A stretch of 64,000 nt of DNA from DATAXI01 sp963756185 (GCA_963756185.1 CAVWMS010000017.1:185696-249695); one strand, 5' to 3'; shown: positions 1 through 8,309, numbered from the stretch's first letter. Notes: generated by a model from the sequence alone, not told the origin. Numbers and translations: made by a program.

Positions 1-450
1 AAAATGTGCAACGTTATAGATTTTTCCGGCCAGTAGCGTGATCGGGTCAGCCACCCGAATGGTGTAGCCGGACACATCGACGCTAATGGCTTCTTTCCGC
101 ACATCATTCGTGTTCAGACCTGGGATTTGATAGAGCACCTGCACGAGCCGGACGGCGCCGCCGGCCTTCAGGTGGATGTTTGCCAGAACCGGCGTAGCAC
201 CCCGAGGCGGACGTTGGATTTCGGATTCTGTGACCCTGGCGATGTGTTCGGCGGAGGCCAGGTCGCCGAGGATATCCAAATCCTTGCTGATGAAGGGGCG
301 GAGCGCCTCCAGGCGCGGCTCCTCCATGTGGAATCTATCGGCCCAGAAGTTTACCGCCTGACCGCAAGCAACGATTGGCCCGTCAGAGCCGCCCAACAAA
401 GCCAGGATTCCGTCATAGGCGCCGAATGGTACGGCATCGGAATCGGCCAT
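1..450 (-). CDS. Nucleotidyltransferase-like protein, C-terminus off the left edge
   Basis: Reading the minus strand from the ATG at 450 gives an open frame of 150 codons that runs off the window. The protein starts MADSDAVPFGAYDGILALLG and contains a GQAVNFWADR segment followed by SKDLDILGD. This is the layout of the AbiEii-like and related nucleotidyltransferase folds: a G-rich strand, then an acidic DLD pair that would bind metal. An AAGGG stands nine bases before the ATG as a ribosome site. The gene lies 18 bases downstream of a 62-codon ORF on the same strand, so the two probably form an operon, possibly a toxin-antitoxin or mobile-element pair. The fold is inferred from motifs; the substrate is unknown. 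Confidence 0.6.
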   Translation of the reverse strand, partial: MADSDAVPFGAYDGILALLGGSDGPIVACGQAVNFWADRFHMEEPRLEALRPFISKDLDILGDLASAEHIARVTESEIQRPPRGATPVLANIHLKAGGAVRLVQVLYQIPGLNTNDVRKEAISVDVSGYTIRVADPITLLAGKIYNVAHF

Positions 451-468
451 CGAACACACCCTTGAATG

Positions 469-657
469 TTAGAGGAAGGCGTTCGCCGGATTCGGGTCCA
501 CGATTTTGCAATCGCGGGCATTTTGAATAAAGGCGTTCTCCCGCTGGAGCTCGTCCACGGTCACTTTGCCGGTTGCCAGGCGAATACGATCCCGGCGGCG
601 CGCGCGGATCTTTTCCGCGAACGGGTCCCAGCTCTTCGTTGGCTTCGGCCTCTTCAT
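469..657 (-). CDS. Small basic protein upstream of the nucleotidyltransferase
   Basis: The predicted 62-residue product starts MKRPKPTKSWDPFAEKIRAR and is very basic in its first half. A longer frame begins at 738, but GGGAG stands four bases before the ATG at 657, which decides the start. It ends 18 bases before the nucleotidyltransferase start on the same strand. I do not recognise the family. Size, charge and position would suit an antitoxin or DNA-binding partner of the downstream gene, which is inference only. Confidence 0.5.
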   Translation of the reverse strand: MKRPKPTKSWDPFAEKIRARRRDRIRLATGKVTVDELQRENAFIQNARDCKIVDPNPANAFL

Positions 658-787
658 AAGCTCCCAAAGCTGCCCTGAAAGCGGCCTTCCGTCAATGCCG
701 CCGCAGAGCCGGCATTGAGGGCTAAAAACTGGCAACAAAGTGGCAACTGACCGGCTTCTCCAGGGTAAAACATTGCCCCGTCACGCC

Positions 788-821
788 AGAGGTTGCGGGT
801 TCGGGCCCCGGAGGCTCCGGG
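788..821 (+). other. tRNA T-arm-like fragment with an adjoining hairpin
   Basis: GAGGTTGCGGGTTCGGGCCC resembles a tRNA T-arm (GCGGG, TTC loop, four of five stem pairs) and runs into CCCGGAGGCTCCGGG (807-821), a six-pair hairpin. No matching acceptor, D-arm or anticodon arm is visible upstream, so it is not a complete tRNA. It could be the 3' tRNA remnant left at an attachment site of the element carrying the two genes to its left, or simply a terminator-like hairpin. Confidence 0.3.
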
Positions 822-952
822 TTCTTGTTCGAATTACAACCACCTTTTGATTGGCACATCGCGATAACGTCACGAACGGCCTGGCCGAAGGATTCGTTTA
901 GGGGCATTTGGCTTGAGGCGGGGGCGTTCGAGCGGCACTTTGTGGGCAGACG

Positions 953-2998
953 ATGCGAGCAGTGACAGGAACTCCGGCCGTTGATCCGAAATATTCGGGG
1001 AGAGGTTTGATTTTGGCCGGCGTTTGCGCGGTGCTGGTGGCGATGGTTGCCCTGGTGTTTGGGAGGACGGCGGGATTTGGGTTCGTGAATTTTGACGACG
1101 GGGGATATGTCTATGAAAATCCGATTGTCTTGAAGGGGCTTTCGTGGGCCGGGATCGGGTGGGCGTTTACGCATGTAGTGGCGGGACATTGGCATCCGCT
1201 GACGGTCATCGTGATATTGATCGAGCACCAGTTTTTCGGGCTTAGGGCGGGGGGATATCATGTGGTCAATGTCTTGCTGCACGCCGCCTCCGTAGTGATG
1301 CTCTTTTTGCTTTTTATACGGATGACGGGGAGGTTGTGGGAGAGCGCGGTTGTGGCGGCGCTCTTTGCGGTTCATCCTTTGCGGGTGGAGTCGGTGGCCT
1401 GGATATCGGAGTGCAAGGACGTTCTGAGCGGCTTCTTCTTCATGCTGACGCTGTGGGCTTATGTGAGTTATGCACGCGGTCCATCGCGGGGCCGGTATGC
1501 GATGGTGCTGGCCTGGTTTGCGCTTGGCCTGTTGAGCAAGCCGATGCTGGTGACGGTTCCGTGCGTGCTTTTGCTTTTGGATTACTGGCCGCTGGGGCGG
1601 CTGCGGGACGGCTCGCAGTTTCGGAAGCTGATTTTGGAAAAGTTGCCGCTCTTTGGTTTATCGGCGCTTTCGAGCATCGCGGCGGTCGTAGCGCTGCGGG
1701 CCGGAACGGATCCGATTTCGAGTTACCCGGCCAATGCGCCCATCGCCTATGTTGATTATCTATCCAAGTTCTTCGATCCCGCCAATCTCGCCGTGCTTTA
1801 TCCGCTGCCCAAGGGTGGGTCGCCGGCATGGGAGGTTGCGGGGGCGATTTTGCTATTGATCGTGATTACGGCGGGCGCCTGGAGCGTGCGCCCGAGATAT
1901 CCCTTTTTGCTCGCCGGCTGGCTTTGGTTTGTCGGGATGCTGGTGCCGGTGATCGGCATCATGCAAACCAGCAACGATGCATTCGCCGACCGTTACACTT
2001 ACCTGCCGGAGATAGGGCTCTGTTTCGGGCTGGTCTGGCTTGTGTCAGCGTGGGCCGGGGAGCGGAATGGGAGGAGGATTGCGGCGGCGTGTCTCGCGGC
2101 CGTCATTGTTTGCGCGCTGATGGTCGCGGCGTGGCGGCAGGTGGGTTACTGGCATGATAGCATCGGCTTGTGGGAACATACGCTGGAGTCGACGCGGGAT
2201 AACTCACTGGCCCATTATAACCTCGGGGACGCCGAAGCCAAGCTCGGTGAGACGGACCAGGCGATTGCCGAGTTCCGGGAAGTATTGCGGCTCGATCCGC
2301 GCGATTCGGGGGCGCACTACAGCCTGGGACGGACGCTGCTCGACGAGGGCCGGACAAACGAGGCGATTGCCGAGTTTGAAGCTGCCTTGCAAATCAGCCC
2401 CCACTACGCCGAAGCCCGCTACAATCTGGGTTACGTGCTGCTTCGGCAGGGGCGGATTGAAGATGCAATCGCTCAGTTTCACATTGTCCTGCAGGAGAAT
2501 CCGACATTCGCGGAGGGATGGTTTGGACTTGGTTATGCATTACTGATCGAGGGGCGGATGGATGAGGCAGTCGCGGCATACCGGCAGGCGGTGCGCGCTG
2601 ACCCGGATTACTTTGAGGCGCAAGACAGTCTTGGAAAGCTGCTTCTCCAGCAGGGAGATGTCGCGGGGGCGATCGGCGCCTACCAGGCGGCGGTGCAAAT
2701 CGAGCCGACTAATGGGAAAGTGGAAAACATTTTGGCATGGATGCTCGCCACGGCGCCGGAGCAGAATCTGCGCGATGGCCGGAGAGCGCTCGAGTTGGCC
2801 ACGCGGGCGGCGCAATCGACGGGCGGCAGCGACCCGGCGGTGCTTCGCACGCTGGCTGCCGCATACGCCGAAACCGGGGACTTCGCCAGCGCTCTGCAAA
2901 CGGCGCAGCGCGCGCTCTCCCTGGCGCCGGCCGGCTCAGTCCTGGCCGAGGGACTGCGCACGGATATTGCGTCCTACCAAGCGGGGCATCAGTTGTGA
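953..2998 (+). CDS. TMTC-like membrane protein with C-terminal TPR repeats
   Basis: The 681-residue product has a polytopic membrane half (roughly residues 18-395) and a soluble TPR half (about 415-660). Near the first membrane segment lies NFDDGGYVYENP (DD at 48-49), the acidic loop typical of GT-C glycosyltransferases, and about residue 141 is HPLRVESVAWISECKDVLSG, a signature of the TMTC/PMT-like family. At least five TPR units follow (HYNLGDAEAKLGETDQAIAE and similar). Family members are thought to glycosylate or scaffold at the membrane, but the bacterial substrate is unknown. The last about 25 codons lie in a sequence that is repeated at 4207-4340. The BrkB-like gene follows after 18 bases on the same strand. 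Confidence 0.8.
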   Translation: MRAVTGTPAVDPKYSGRGLILAGVCAVLVAMVALVFGRTAGFGFVNFDDGGYVYENPIVLKGLSWAGIGWAFTHVVAGHWHPLTVIVILIEHQFFGLRAGGYHVVNVLLHAASVVMLFLLFIRMTGRLWESAVVAALFAVHPLRVESVAWISECKDVLSGFFFMLTLWAYVSYARGPSRGRYAMVLAWFALGLLSKPMLVTVPCVLLLLDYWPLGRLRDGSQFRKLILEKLPLFGLSALSSIAAVVALRAGTDPISSYPANAPIAYVDYLSKFFDPANLAVLYPLPKGGSPAWEVAGAILLLIVITAGAWSVRPRYPFLLAGWLWFVGMLVPVIGIMQTSNDAFADRYTYLPEIGLCFGLVWLVSAWAGERNGRRIAAACLAAVIVCALMVAAWRQVGYWHDSIGLWEHTLESTRDNSLAHYNLGDAEAKLGETDQAIAEFREVLRLDPRDSGAHYSLGRTLLDEGRTNEAIAEFEAALQISPHYAEARYNLGYVLLRQGRIEDAIAQFHIVLQENPTFAEGWFGLGYALLIEGRMDEAVAAYRQAVRADPDYFEAQDSLGKLLLQQGDVAGAIGAYQAAVQIEPTNGKVENILAWMLATAPEQNLRDGRRALELATRAAQSTGGSDPAVLRTLAAAYAETGDFASALQTAQRALSLAPAGSVLAEGLRTDIASYQAGHQL

Positions 2999-3016
2999 TA
3001 CCACCAATGGTGCGCA

Positions 3017-3961
3017 ATGAATATTTTCCCGGCCTCGCGTCCATCCACGCCCTCGACGACGGCGCGGATCAGCGGCATGCGCATCCGTGATATCTGGCCG
3101 TTGCTGCGGGCGAGCGCGGCGGGCTGGAACGCGGACAACTCGATGCGGCTGAGCGCGGCGCTGGCGTATTACTCGGTGTTCTCGATGGCGCCGGTGCTGA
3201 TCATCGCGATTTCGGTTGCCGGCATCATCTATGGCGAGGATGCGGCGCGGGGGCGCGTCGCGGCGCAATTGCAGGACCTGGCGGGTATTCGCACGGCGGA
3301 AGCGATCCAGGCGTTGCTGGTGAGCGCGGCGCAAAGGACGGCGAGTTACTCGGCGACGATCGTGGGTCTGGCGATGCTGTTCTTCGGTGCGTCCGGAGTT
3401 TTTATGGAATTGAAGGATGCGCTGAATACGATCTGGGGAGTCGAGATCAAGCCGGGCAACGCGCTGGTGCGGATTGCCCGGGGGCGCGTCATATCGCTGC
3501 TGGCGGTGCTCTGCGTGGGGCTGTTCTTTTTAATGTCGCTGCTGGTGAGCGCGGGGCTGGCGGCGTTTGGCGATGTCTTGCGCGAAAGGGTCGCGCTGCC
3601 GGGATTTTTCTGGCAGGCGACAGACCTGGCGCTCTCGATGGGGATTACGACGGTGCTTTTTGCGATCATCTTCAAGGTGCTCCCCAACGTGATCCTGCGA
3701 TGGCGCGACGTGCTGGCCGGGGCGATTTGCGCGGCCTTCCTGTTTACGATCGGCAAGTTCCTGATCGGATTCTACCTGGGCAAGAGCGGCGTTGCCTCCT
3801 ATTACGGCGCGGCGGGTTCGGCGATGGTGATCCTGATCTGGGTCTATTACTCGGCCTGCATCCTCTTCTTCGGCGCGGAATTTACGAAGGCCTGGGTAAT
3901 GAGATATGGGAAGGGAGTGGTGGCGGATAAGTGGGCGGTGGTGAAGAGAATTGATAATTGA
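3017..3961 (+). CDS. YihY/BrkB-family inner-membrane protein
   Basis: A 314-residue membrane protein of the YihY (formerly RNase BN) family. The conserved start of the family is seen in WNADNSMRLSAALAYYSVFS and MAPVLIIAISVAG, followed by further helices and the family end segment WVYYSACILFFGAEFTKAW. The true start may be the second ATG at 3077 (MRIRDIWPLL), which fits the family better. Function of the family is unsettled (proposed transporter). The stop codon and last three codons (Ile-Asp-Asn-stop) are supplied by the inverted-repeat element that begins at 3946, so the element has fixed the 3' end of the gene. Confidence 0.85.
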   Translation: MNIFPASRPSTPSTTARISGMRIRDIWPLLRASAAGWNADNSMRLSAALAYYSVFSMAPVLIIAISVAGIIYGEDAARGRVAAQLQDLAGIRTAEAIQALLVSAAQRTASYSATIVGLAMLFFGASGVFMELKDALNTIWGVEIKPGNALVRIARGRVISLLAVLCVGLFFLMSLLVSAGLAAFGDVLRERVALPGFFWQATDLALSMGITTVLFAIIFKVLPNVILRWRDVLAGAICAAFLFTIGKFLIGFYLGKSGVASYYGAAGSAMVILIWVYYSACILFFGAEFTKAWVMRYGKGVVADKWAVVKRIDN

Positions 3962-4116
3962 TAATCTAGAATTGCTAATTGAGTGGAGCATGTGTGCCGC
4001 TACACAAAATGCGAATTGCTGATTGCTGATCTCGGATTGCTGATTGAAAAATATTGGCCGCCGGAGGCGGCACTTATAATCAATTAGCAATTTTAGATTA
4101 TCAATTATCAATTCTC
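3946..4116. repeat. Composite heptamer repeat with 36-bp terminal inverted repeats
   Basis: Positions 3946-3981 and 4081-4116 are inverted copies of each other with one mismatch over 36 bases, built from AATTATC/AATTAGC-type heptamers. Between them lie further heptamers (ATTGCTG, 4013-4046) and the hairpin GGCCGCCGGAGGCGGC at about 4055-4070. The left arm overlaps the end of the BrkB-like gene. The element separates convergent genes, so the hairpin may also act as a bidirectional terminator. Related elements are at 6154-6240, 27189-27272 and 50642-50873. Confidence 0.8.
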
Positions 4117-4211
4117 ACACACTTCCCACCGGCGCGGCGCTTTCATCGGCCAACCTTTTTACTCCGGTGATGTTTACGAGGCCGTCGAGCAGCTCGCGGA
4201 GATGATGGCGG
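4117..4211 (-). pseudogene. Duplicated 3' fragment of mgtC
   Basis: These 95 bases match 6241-6335, the last about 31 codons of the intact mgtC gene, with only four mismatches by eye. The flanking heptamer repeat is also shared, so repeat and gene tail were copied together. There is no start and no upstream coding sequence: similarity stops abruptly at GATGATGGCGG. The high identity suggests a recent duplication or a recombination event bounded by the heptamer repeat. Confidence 0.8.
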
Positions 4212-4340
4212 CGCCGCCGGGCGTCTCGGTTTTGGCCGAGGGGGCTACGCAAGGATATGGCCTCCTGCCAGGCGGGGCATCGGTTGCGATACCACCGATG
4301 GCGCGGAATGGGTTTTTCCTCCGCCTCGGGCCCCTTTCAC
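4207..4340 (+). repeat. Second copy of the TPR-gene 3' end sequence
   Basis: From about 4207 the sequence aligns with 2918-3045, which covers the last about 25 codons, stop codon and downstream start region of the membrane-TPR gene. Shared blocks include TGGCCGAGGG, GCGGGGCATC and GATACCACC. Identity is clearly lower than for the adjoining mgtC fragment. It is either the tail of a lost TPR gene paralogue or a second intergenic repeat family that sits on gene 3' ends. It is joined directly to the mgtC fragment in opposite coding orientation. Confidence 0.6.
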
Positions 4341-4352
4341 CGGCGCTGGGGA

Positions 4353-5747
4353 TCAGGCGGGCGTAACGGTACCGCTGCCGGTGGAGGTGCCTGGCACGAC
4401 AACGCCTCCAATGGTTTCCGTGGTCACGGCTGTCGCCATGACCGCGCCAGAACCAGTGCCACCCCCGCCCAGCACGTTGCCGTGGATATTCAGCACGCCA
4501 ATTGTTGCGGAGCAAAAAACTTCCCCGCTCGCACTCCCAACTCCGCCGCAGAGGCTCCCCTGGATGCTCAACTCGTCAATGCTCCCATTAATATAAATTC
4601 TCGCGCTGGCGACGCCGCTGCCGCCATAGACACTGCCTCCTATGAAAATGGCTTCAGCCCCCTGGTCCGCCGTGATAAGTCCGGACCCCGCGTTCGAACC
4701 TCCGATCAGCGATCCTTTCAATGTAAGGGTGCCGATCGAACCACCGTTGGCATACACCGCTCCCGACTTTTCTCCATCGGCGCCGACGATGTCTTTGCCG
4801 ATGACCACGGTCGTCAATGAGACATTATTCGCTCCCCCGTTCGAGTATCCGATCAGTCCGCTAAATTCTCCCTCGCCGCCCACGAGCGAGCCGCCGACGG
4901 TCACTTTGCCCACCGTGCCGTTCTCGTTGTAGGCGCCATAAACGTCGCCGCTGTATTCGCCTTCCCCGCCGATGATTGAACCGCCGATGGCCACGCTGGC
5001 CACATTGGCGCCTCCTCCGATCGAGCCGCTGTACAGGCCGGCGCCACCATAGACCGAACCGCCTACGGTTACGGCGCCCAGCGTGGTCATGGCCGTGATG
5101 GTCCCATCGAAGTTTTCGTCGCCTCCTCGCACGTTTTGCCCGACGTGGACCTTGCCAATGGCCTCCCCAGCGAAGATATCGCCGTCATTAGAACGGTCGC
5201 TGGTCCCGCCCAGGAGGGACCCGCCGATGGAGATGGAGCCGATGTTCTGGCTGACAGTCAGCCACGTGCCATCCATGCCGCCCTCGACGATCAATTTCCC
5301 AAGCGAGCCGGTGATACTCGACCTCTCGGCCACCCCCCCCTCCGCCTCAAACAAGCCGATTGAGTTGACCTTGAGCGACTTGATTGCCGGCACGAACACA
5401 TCGCCGCTTCCGGCGGTGATATAGCCAAGGTCGCCGGCGATCGAGACGTTGCCAAGGTTGTTGCTCCCCGCGTCGATGATCAGATTGGCTAGATGACCGT
5501 CGCCGTGTGGTCCCTTGGTGACGGTGACGCTAAGATTCGTGCCCTTGAAGATCGTTGACGTCAGGTTCACGGTGAATTGGTCGTGATGCCCGTCCGGCAG
5601 CGCCCCGCTGCTGGTCACAAGGCCGGTGAGGTCGCCCAGCGAGGAGGTGAACCTAATCACGTCGCCGTTAGCGTCGTGCATGACGACGACCGATGCCGGC
5701 GCGATTCGGGATTCGAGCTGTTCGATGGTCGGGTGATGCGTTTTCAT
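4353..5747 (-). CDS. LESRIAPA-type glycine-rich surface protein
   Basis: The 464-residue product begins MKTHHPTIEQLESRIAPASV, then consists of short glycine-rich repeats such as GGSVYGGAGLYSG and GGSIIGGEGEYSG about every 30-40 residues, a pattern expected for a right-handed beta-helix or similar solenoid. The N-terminal RIAPA motif resembles the LEPR-type motif at the start of many planctomycete and verrucomicrobial surface proteins. No conventional signal peptide is visible. A larger relative with EPLEARIAPA lies at 45732-48875. It ends in threonine/serine-rich residues without an anchor. A surface or matrix role is inference; no enzyme motif is seen. Confidence 0.7.
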   Translation of the reverse strand: MKTHHPTIEQLESRIAPASVVVMHDANGDVIRFTSSLGDLTGLVTSSGALPDGHHDQFTVNLTSTIFKGTNLSVTVTKGPHGDGHLANLIIDAGSNNLGNVSIAGDLGYITAGSGDVFVPAIKSLKVNSIGLFEAEGGVAERSSITGSLGKLIVEGGMDGTWLTVSQNIGSISIGGSLLGGTSDRSNDGDIFAGEAIGKVHVGQNVRGGDENFDGTITAMTTLGAVTVGGSVYGGAGLYSGSIGGGANVASVAIGGSIIGGEGEYSGDVYGAYNENGTVGKVTVGGSLVGGEGEFSGLIGYSNGGANNVSLTTVVIGKDIVGADGEKSGAVYANGGSIGTLTLKGSLIGGSNAGSGLITADQGAEAIFIGGSVYGGSGVASARIYINGSIDELSIQGSLCGGVGSASGEVFCSATIGVLNIHGNVLGGGGTGSGAVMATAVTTETIGGVVVPGTSTGSGTVTPA

Positions 5748-6153
5748 GGTGTTGCGGTTCTTTGCTGAGTGAAACGGGGATGCCTCTGTTCCAGGTTCGC
5801 CGGTTTATGCGATGACGTGATCTCCACCTCCTCGGTCTCGCCCGCGGAGCGCAGATGATTCGCGCCTGAGGTCGCAACCGCGCAACCCCCAGACCAAGGG
5901 CCGCGAATTCTACCCGGCATTTGCCAGCCGGCCTCATGTTCATGGTGAGTTTGCGGATCCTGCGATGTTCTTCCCGGGCAACGGCTTTGCAAGCCCGTTT
6001 CGATCCGTAACGCCGGTTATTCTGAACCGCCTCGCGGGCCGGAAACTGTTTTCCGCTCCGAAACCGTCCTGCGGCGTATGAATTGCACTCTGCCAATCAG
6101 CAAGCTCACATCCGCCCTTCGACTCCGCTCAGGGCCGTGAACCGGTCGAAAGG
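5748..6153. other. Intergenic stretch upstream of the surface protein gene
   Basis: No convincing gene is seen; the open frames here have no recognisable family and look like chance. It holds the upstream region of the LESRIAPA gene and, near 6117-6152, an inverted repeat in which CCTTCGAC pairs with GTCGAAAGG around CTCCGCTCAGGGCC. The heptamer repeat next to mgtC begins at 6154. Confidence 0.5.
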
Positions 6154-6240
6154 CAATCAGCAATTCGCATTTTGCGTAGCGGCACGCACGCTCCACTCAA
6201 TTAGCAATTTTAGATTATCAATTATCAATTATCAATTCTC
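6154..6240. repeat. Heptamer repeat abutting the mgtC stop codon
   Basis: A run of AATCAGC, AATTAGC and AATTATC heptamers with an internal GCATTTTGCGTAGCGGCAC segment. The same internal segment, in inverted orientation and slightly different, occurs at 3984-4012. The right end touches the TGA of mgtC (6239-6241). Compared with 4081-4116 it has one extra AATTATC unit, showing copy-number change. Confidence 0.75.
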
Positions 6241-6967
6241 ACACACTTCCCACCGGCGCGGCGCTTTCATCGGCCACCCTTTTTACTTCGGTGATGTTTA
6301 CGAGGTCGTCGAGCAGCTCGCGCAGATGATGGCGGGGTAGACGGAGGCGGAGGGTTACCCGTTGCAAGCCGTCATGGATGTCTCCCCATTCGGCGGTGGC
6401 GGCGGAGCGCGGATAATCGACCAGGATCCGTTCGATGTGGACGCGCGTGCAGCCCTGGACCGGGTCAATATCGAGGGAGACGGTGATGGGAGTGCGGCTG
6501 CCGAATAAGTGATTTTCGTAAATGGCGATGCCTCCGAGCACCAGGCGGACGAGGATGGCCATGCCGATGGCCGCGCCGGCGTAACCGGCGCCGGCCATCA
6601 TCCCGATGGCGGCGGTAACCCAGATGCTGGCGGCCGTGGTGGCGCCGCTGATGGTGCCGCGTGGATGAAGGATGACGCCCGCGCCCAGAAAGCCAATGCC
6701 GGTGACGATCTGCGCGGCCACGCGCCCGGAATCGCCGGTGCTGGTGGTAAATGCGAAGCTGACCAGGGTAAATCCGGCCGAGCCGAGGCATACGAGCATC
6801 AAGGTGCGGAGGCCGGCCGGTTTCTCGCGTTTCTCCCGCTCGGTGCCGATGATGGCGCCGCAGATGGTCGCGACAAAGATCGCCGCAACGGGGCCCAGCG
6901 GAGCGCCCATGGCTTCCGTCCAACTGGTGGTCAGCCAGAAAAGGATATAATGAGTCAAGTCATCCAT
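6239..6967 (-). CDS. mgtC: MgtC/SapB family membrane protein
   Basis: A 242-residue protein with the family core: GPVAAIFVATICGAIIGTER, then REKPAGLRTLMLVCLGSAGF, then GVILHPRGTISGATTAASIW, spread over four to five membrane helices, and a C-terminal cytoplasmic domain of about 85 residues. MgtC proteins are linked to magnesium limitation and virulence in enteric bacteria; many bacterial homologues have unknown roles. The start is taken as ATG 6967; a TTG at 6979 is also in frame. It overlaps the end of the DUF2252 gene by eight bases, so the two are probably co-translated. Its 3' end has been duplicated at 4117-4211. Confidence 0.85.
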   Translation of the reverse strand: MDDLTHYILFWLTTSWTEAMGAPLGPVAAIFVATICGAIIGTEREKREKPAGLRTLMLVCLGSAGFTLVSFAFTTSTGDSGRVAAQIVTGIGFLGAGVILHPRGTISGATTAASIWVTAAIGMMAGAGYAGAAIGMAILVRLVLGGIAIYENHLFGSRTPITVSLDIDPVQGCTRVHIERILVDYPRSAATAEWGDIHDGLQRVTLRLRLPRHHLRELLDDLVNITEVKRVADESAAPVGSV

Positions 6968-8309
6968 TTTCGTGAACAACCTTTATTTTGCCGGCTTTGA
7001 CAGCCTTCATGAATAAGTCATAGTCGGCATTGGTCTGATCTGCATAAGTGGCGGCGAATTTGGCGATTGCCTTGTCGAGCTTCGACGAGTTGCCGCAGTA
7101 ACCGTAAATCGCCGCGCCATCGCCGGTGCGGGCGTGAGCCTTTGCCAGCACCTCGCCGCAGACGACGGCGTATTGTGTCAACGTTTCGCCCTTCAAATCG
7201 CGCGGGTCGATGGCGGCCTTGTGGTCGGCAAGCTGGCGGACAAGGTAGGGCCGGTCCTCGATCGTGGCCCAGCCGAGAAAGGGATCCACGACGGTTTGCA
7301 TCCGCTGCTGGGCCTGCGCCACGCGGCGGCCCTGGTGCTTGAAATGCGGCGCGCGCGGCAGGTAGGGCTGGTAGCATGAGACCATCTCTTCCTTCAATTG
7401 CAGGAACATCGGGTCCTCGATGTCCTTGCCGAAAAGGCAGACGATGTAATCGCGCGTGCCGACGCTGCCGGTGCCCACGACCTTGAAGGCGACGTCCACC
7501 GGATGATAGGCGTCGAGGATCAACTGGCGGTTGGCGGTGATGGTTTCGCGGTAGGCTTTCAATGACTTGAAGACCGCGTCGCGGGTGTGATCCGGCACGT
7601 GGCGCAGGAGCGGCAGCCGGTCGTGGAAACGCGGCCAGCCATCCCTGACGGGCTGGGTAAGTTTGCCCAGGGTCCTGGCGGGCGTTACGCGTTCGGCCTT
7701 CAGCAGCACCTCGTTGACAACATCGTTGGTATCTCGGCGTATCTCAAAGCGGGCAAGGTCGAGCGCCTTCATATTCGAGAAGCGCTCGAGCGATTGCCGG
7801 TAATAAGTCACCATTTCCTGCGCGGCGGCGGTGCAGTCCTTCGCAGCCTCTCCCGCGTCGCGGGCGGCGAGGACGATGCTTGCGGCCAGCCGCTTCAAAT
7901 CCCATTCCCACGGGCCGGGGATGGCCTCGTCAAAATCATTCAGATCGAAGACGAGATGGCCATCGGGCCCGGCGTAAGCGCCGAGGTTTTTCACATGGGC
8001 ATCCCCGCAAAGCTGCACCTGCAAGCCGGTTACGGGCCGGCCCGCGAGGTCGCGCGCCATCAGCGGCGCGGCGCCGCGGAAGAAGGCGAATGGCGAGAGC
8101 GACATCCGGCCCATCTTGATGGGGATGAGGCGCGGCAGGCGGCCTTCTTCGGACTGCTTGAGGACCTCCAGCACGTCGCGCCGGCGGCCGGGCTTCCAAT
8201 AAGCCTGGGCCATGCGGCTCAATTTGTCGCGCAGGCTCTTGCCCCTGGCGTGCCGTTCCGCCAGGGAAGGAATGCAGATTTTGGGCATGGGGGGCGGGTC
8301 GGGGGACAT
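6960..8309 (-). CDS. DUF2252 family protein (kinase-like fold)
   Basis: The 449-residue product matches DUF2252: RHARGKSLRDKLSRMAQAYW near the start, FFRGAAPLMARDL, then LCGDAHVKNLGAY followed by FDLNDFDEAIPGPWEWDLKR. The GDxHxxN and DFD elements are those of the catalytic loop and metal site in aminoglycoside-phosphotransferase-like kinases, so small-molecule kinase activity is a reasonable inference, though no substrate is established. An alternative ATG lies at 8288 (MPKICIPS). The gene is translationally coupled to mgtC downstream. Confidence 0.8.
   Translation of the reverse strand: MSPDPPPMPKICIPSLAERHARGKSLRDKLSRMAQAYWKPGRRRDVLEVLKQSEEGRLPRLIPIKMGRMSLSPFAFFRGAAPLMARDLAGRPVTGLQVQLCGDAHVKNLGAYAGPDGHLVFDLNDFDEAIPGPWEWDLKRLAASIVLAARDAGEAAKDCTAAAQEMVTYYRQSLERFSNMKALDLARFEIRRDTNDVVNEVLLKAERVTPARTLGKLTQPVRDGWPRFHDRLPLLRHVPDHTRDAVFKSLKAYRETITANRQLILDAYHPVDVAFKVVGTGSVGTRDYIVCLFGKDIEDPMFLQLKEEMVSCYQPYLPRAPHFKHQGRRVAQAQQRMQTVVDPFLGWATIEDRPYLVRQLADHKAAIDPRDLKGETLTQYAVVCGEVLAKAHARTGDGAAIYGYCGNSSKLDKAIAKFAATYADQTNADYDLFMKAVKAGKIKVVHENG

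Noticed and set aside
127..465. Plus-strand frame of 112 codons at the left end
   Set aside because: Antisense to the nucleotidyltransferase-like frame, which has recognisable motifs and a ribosome site.
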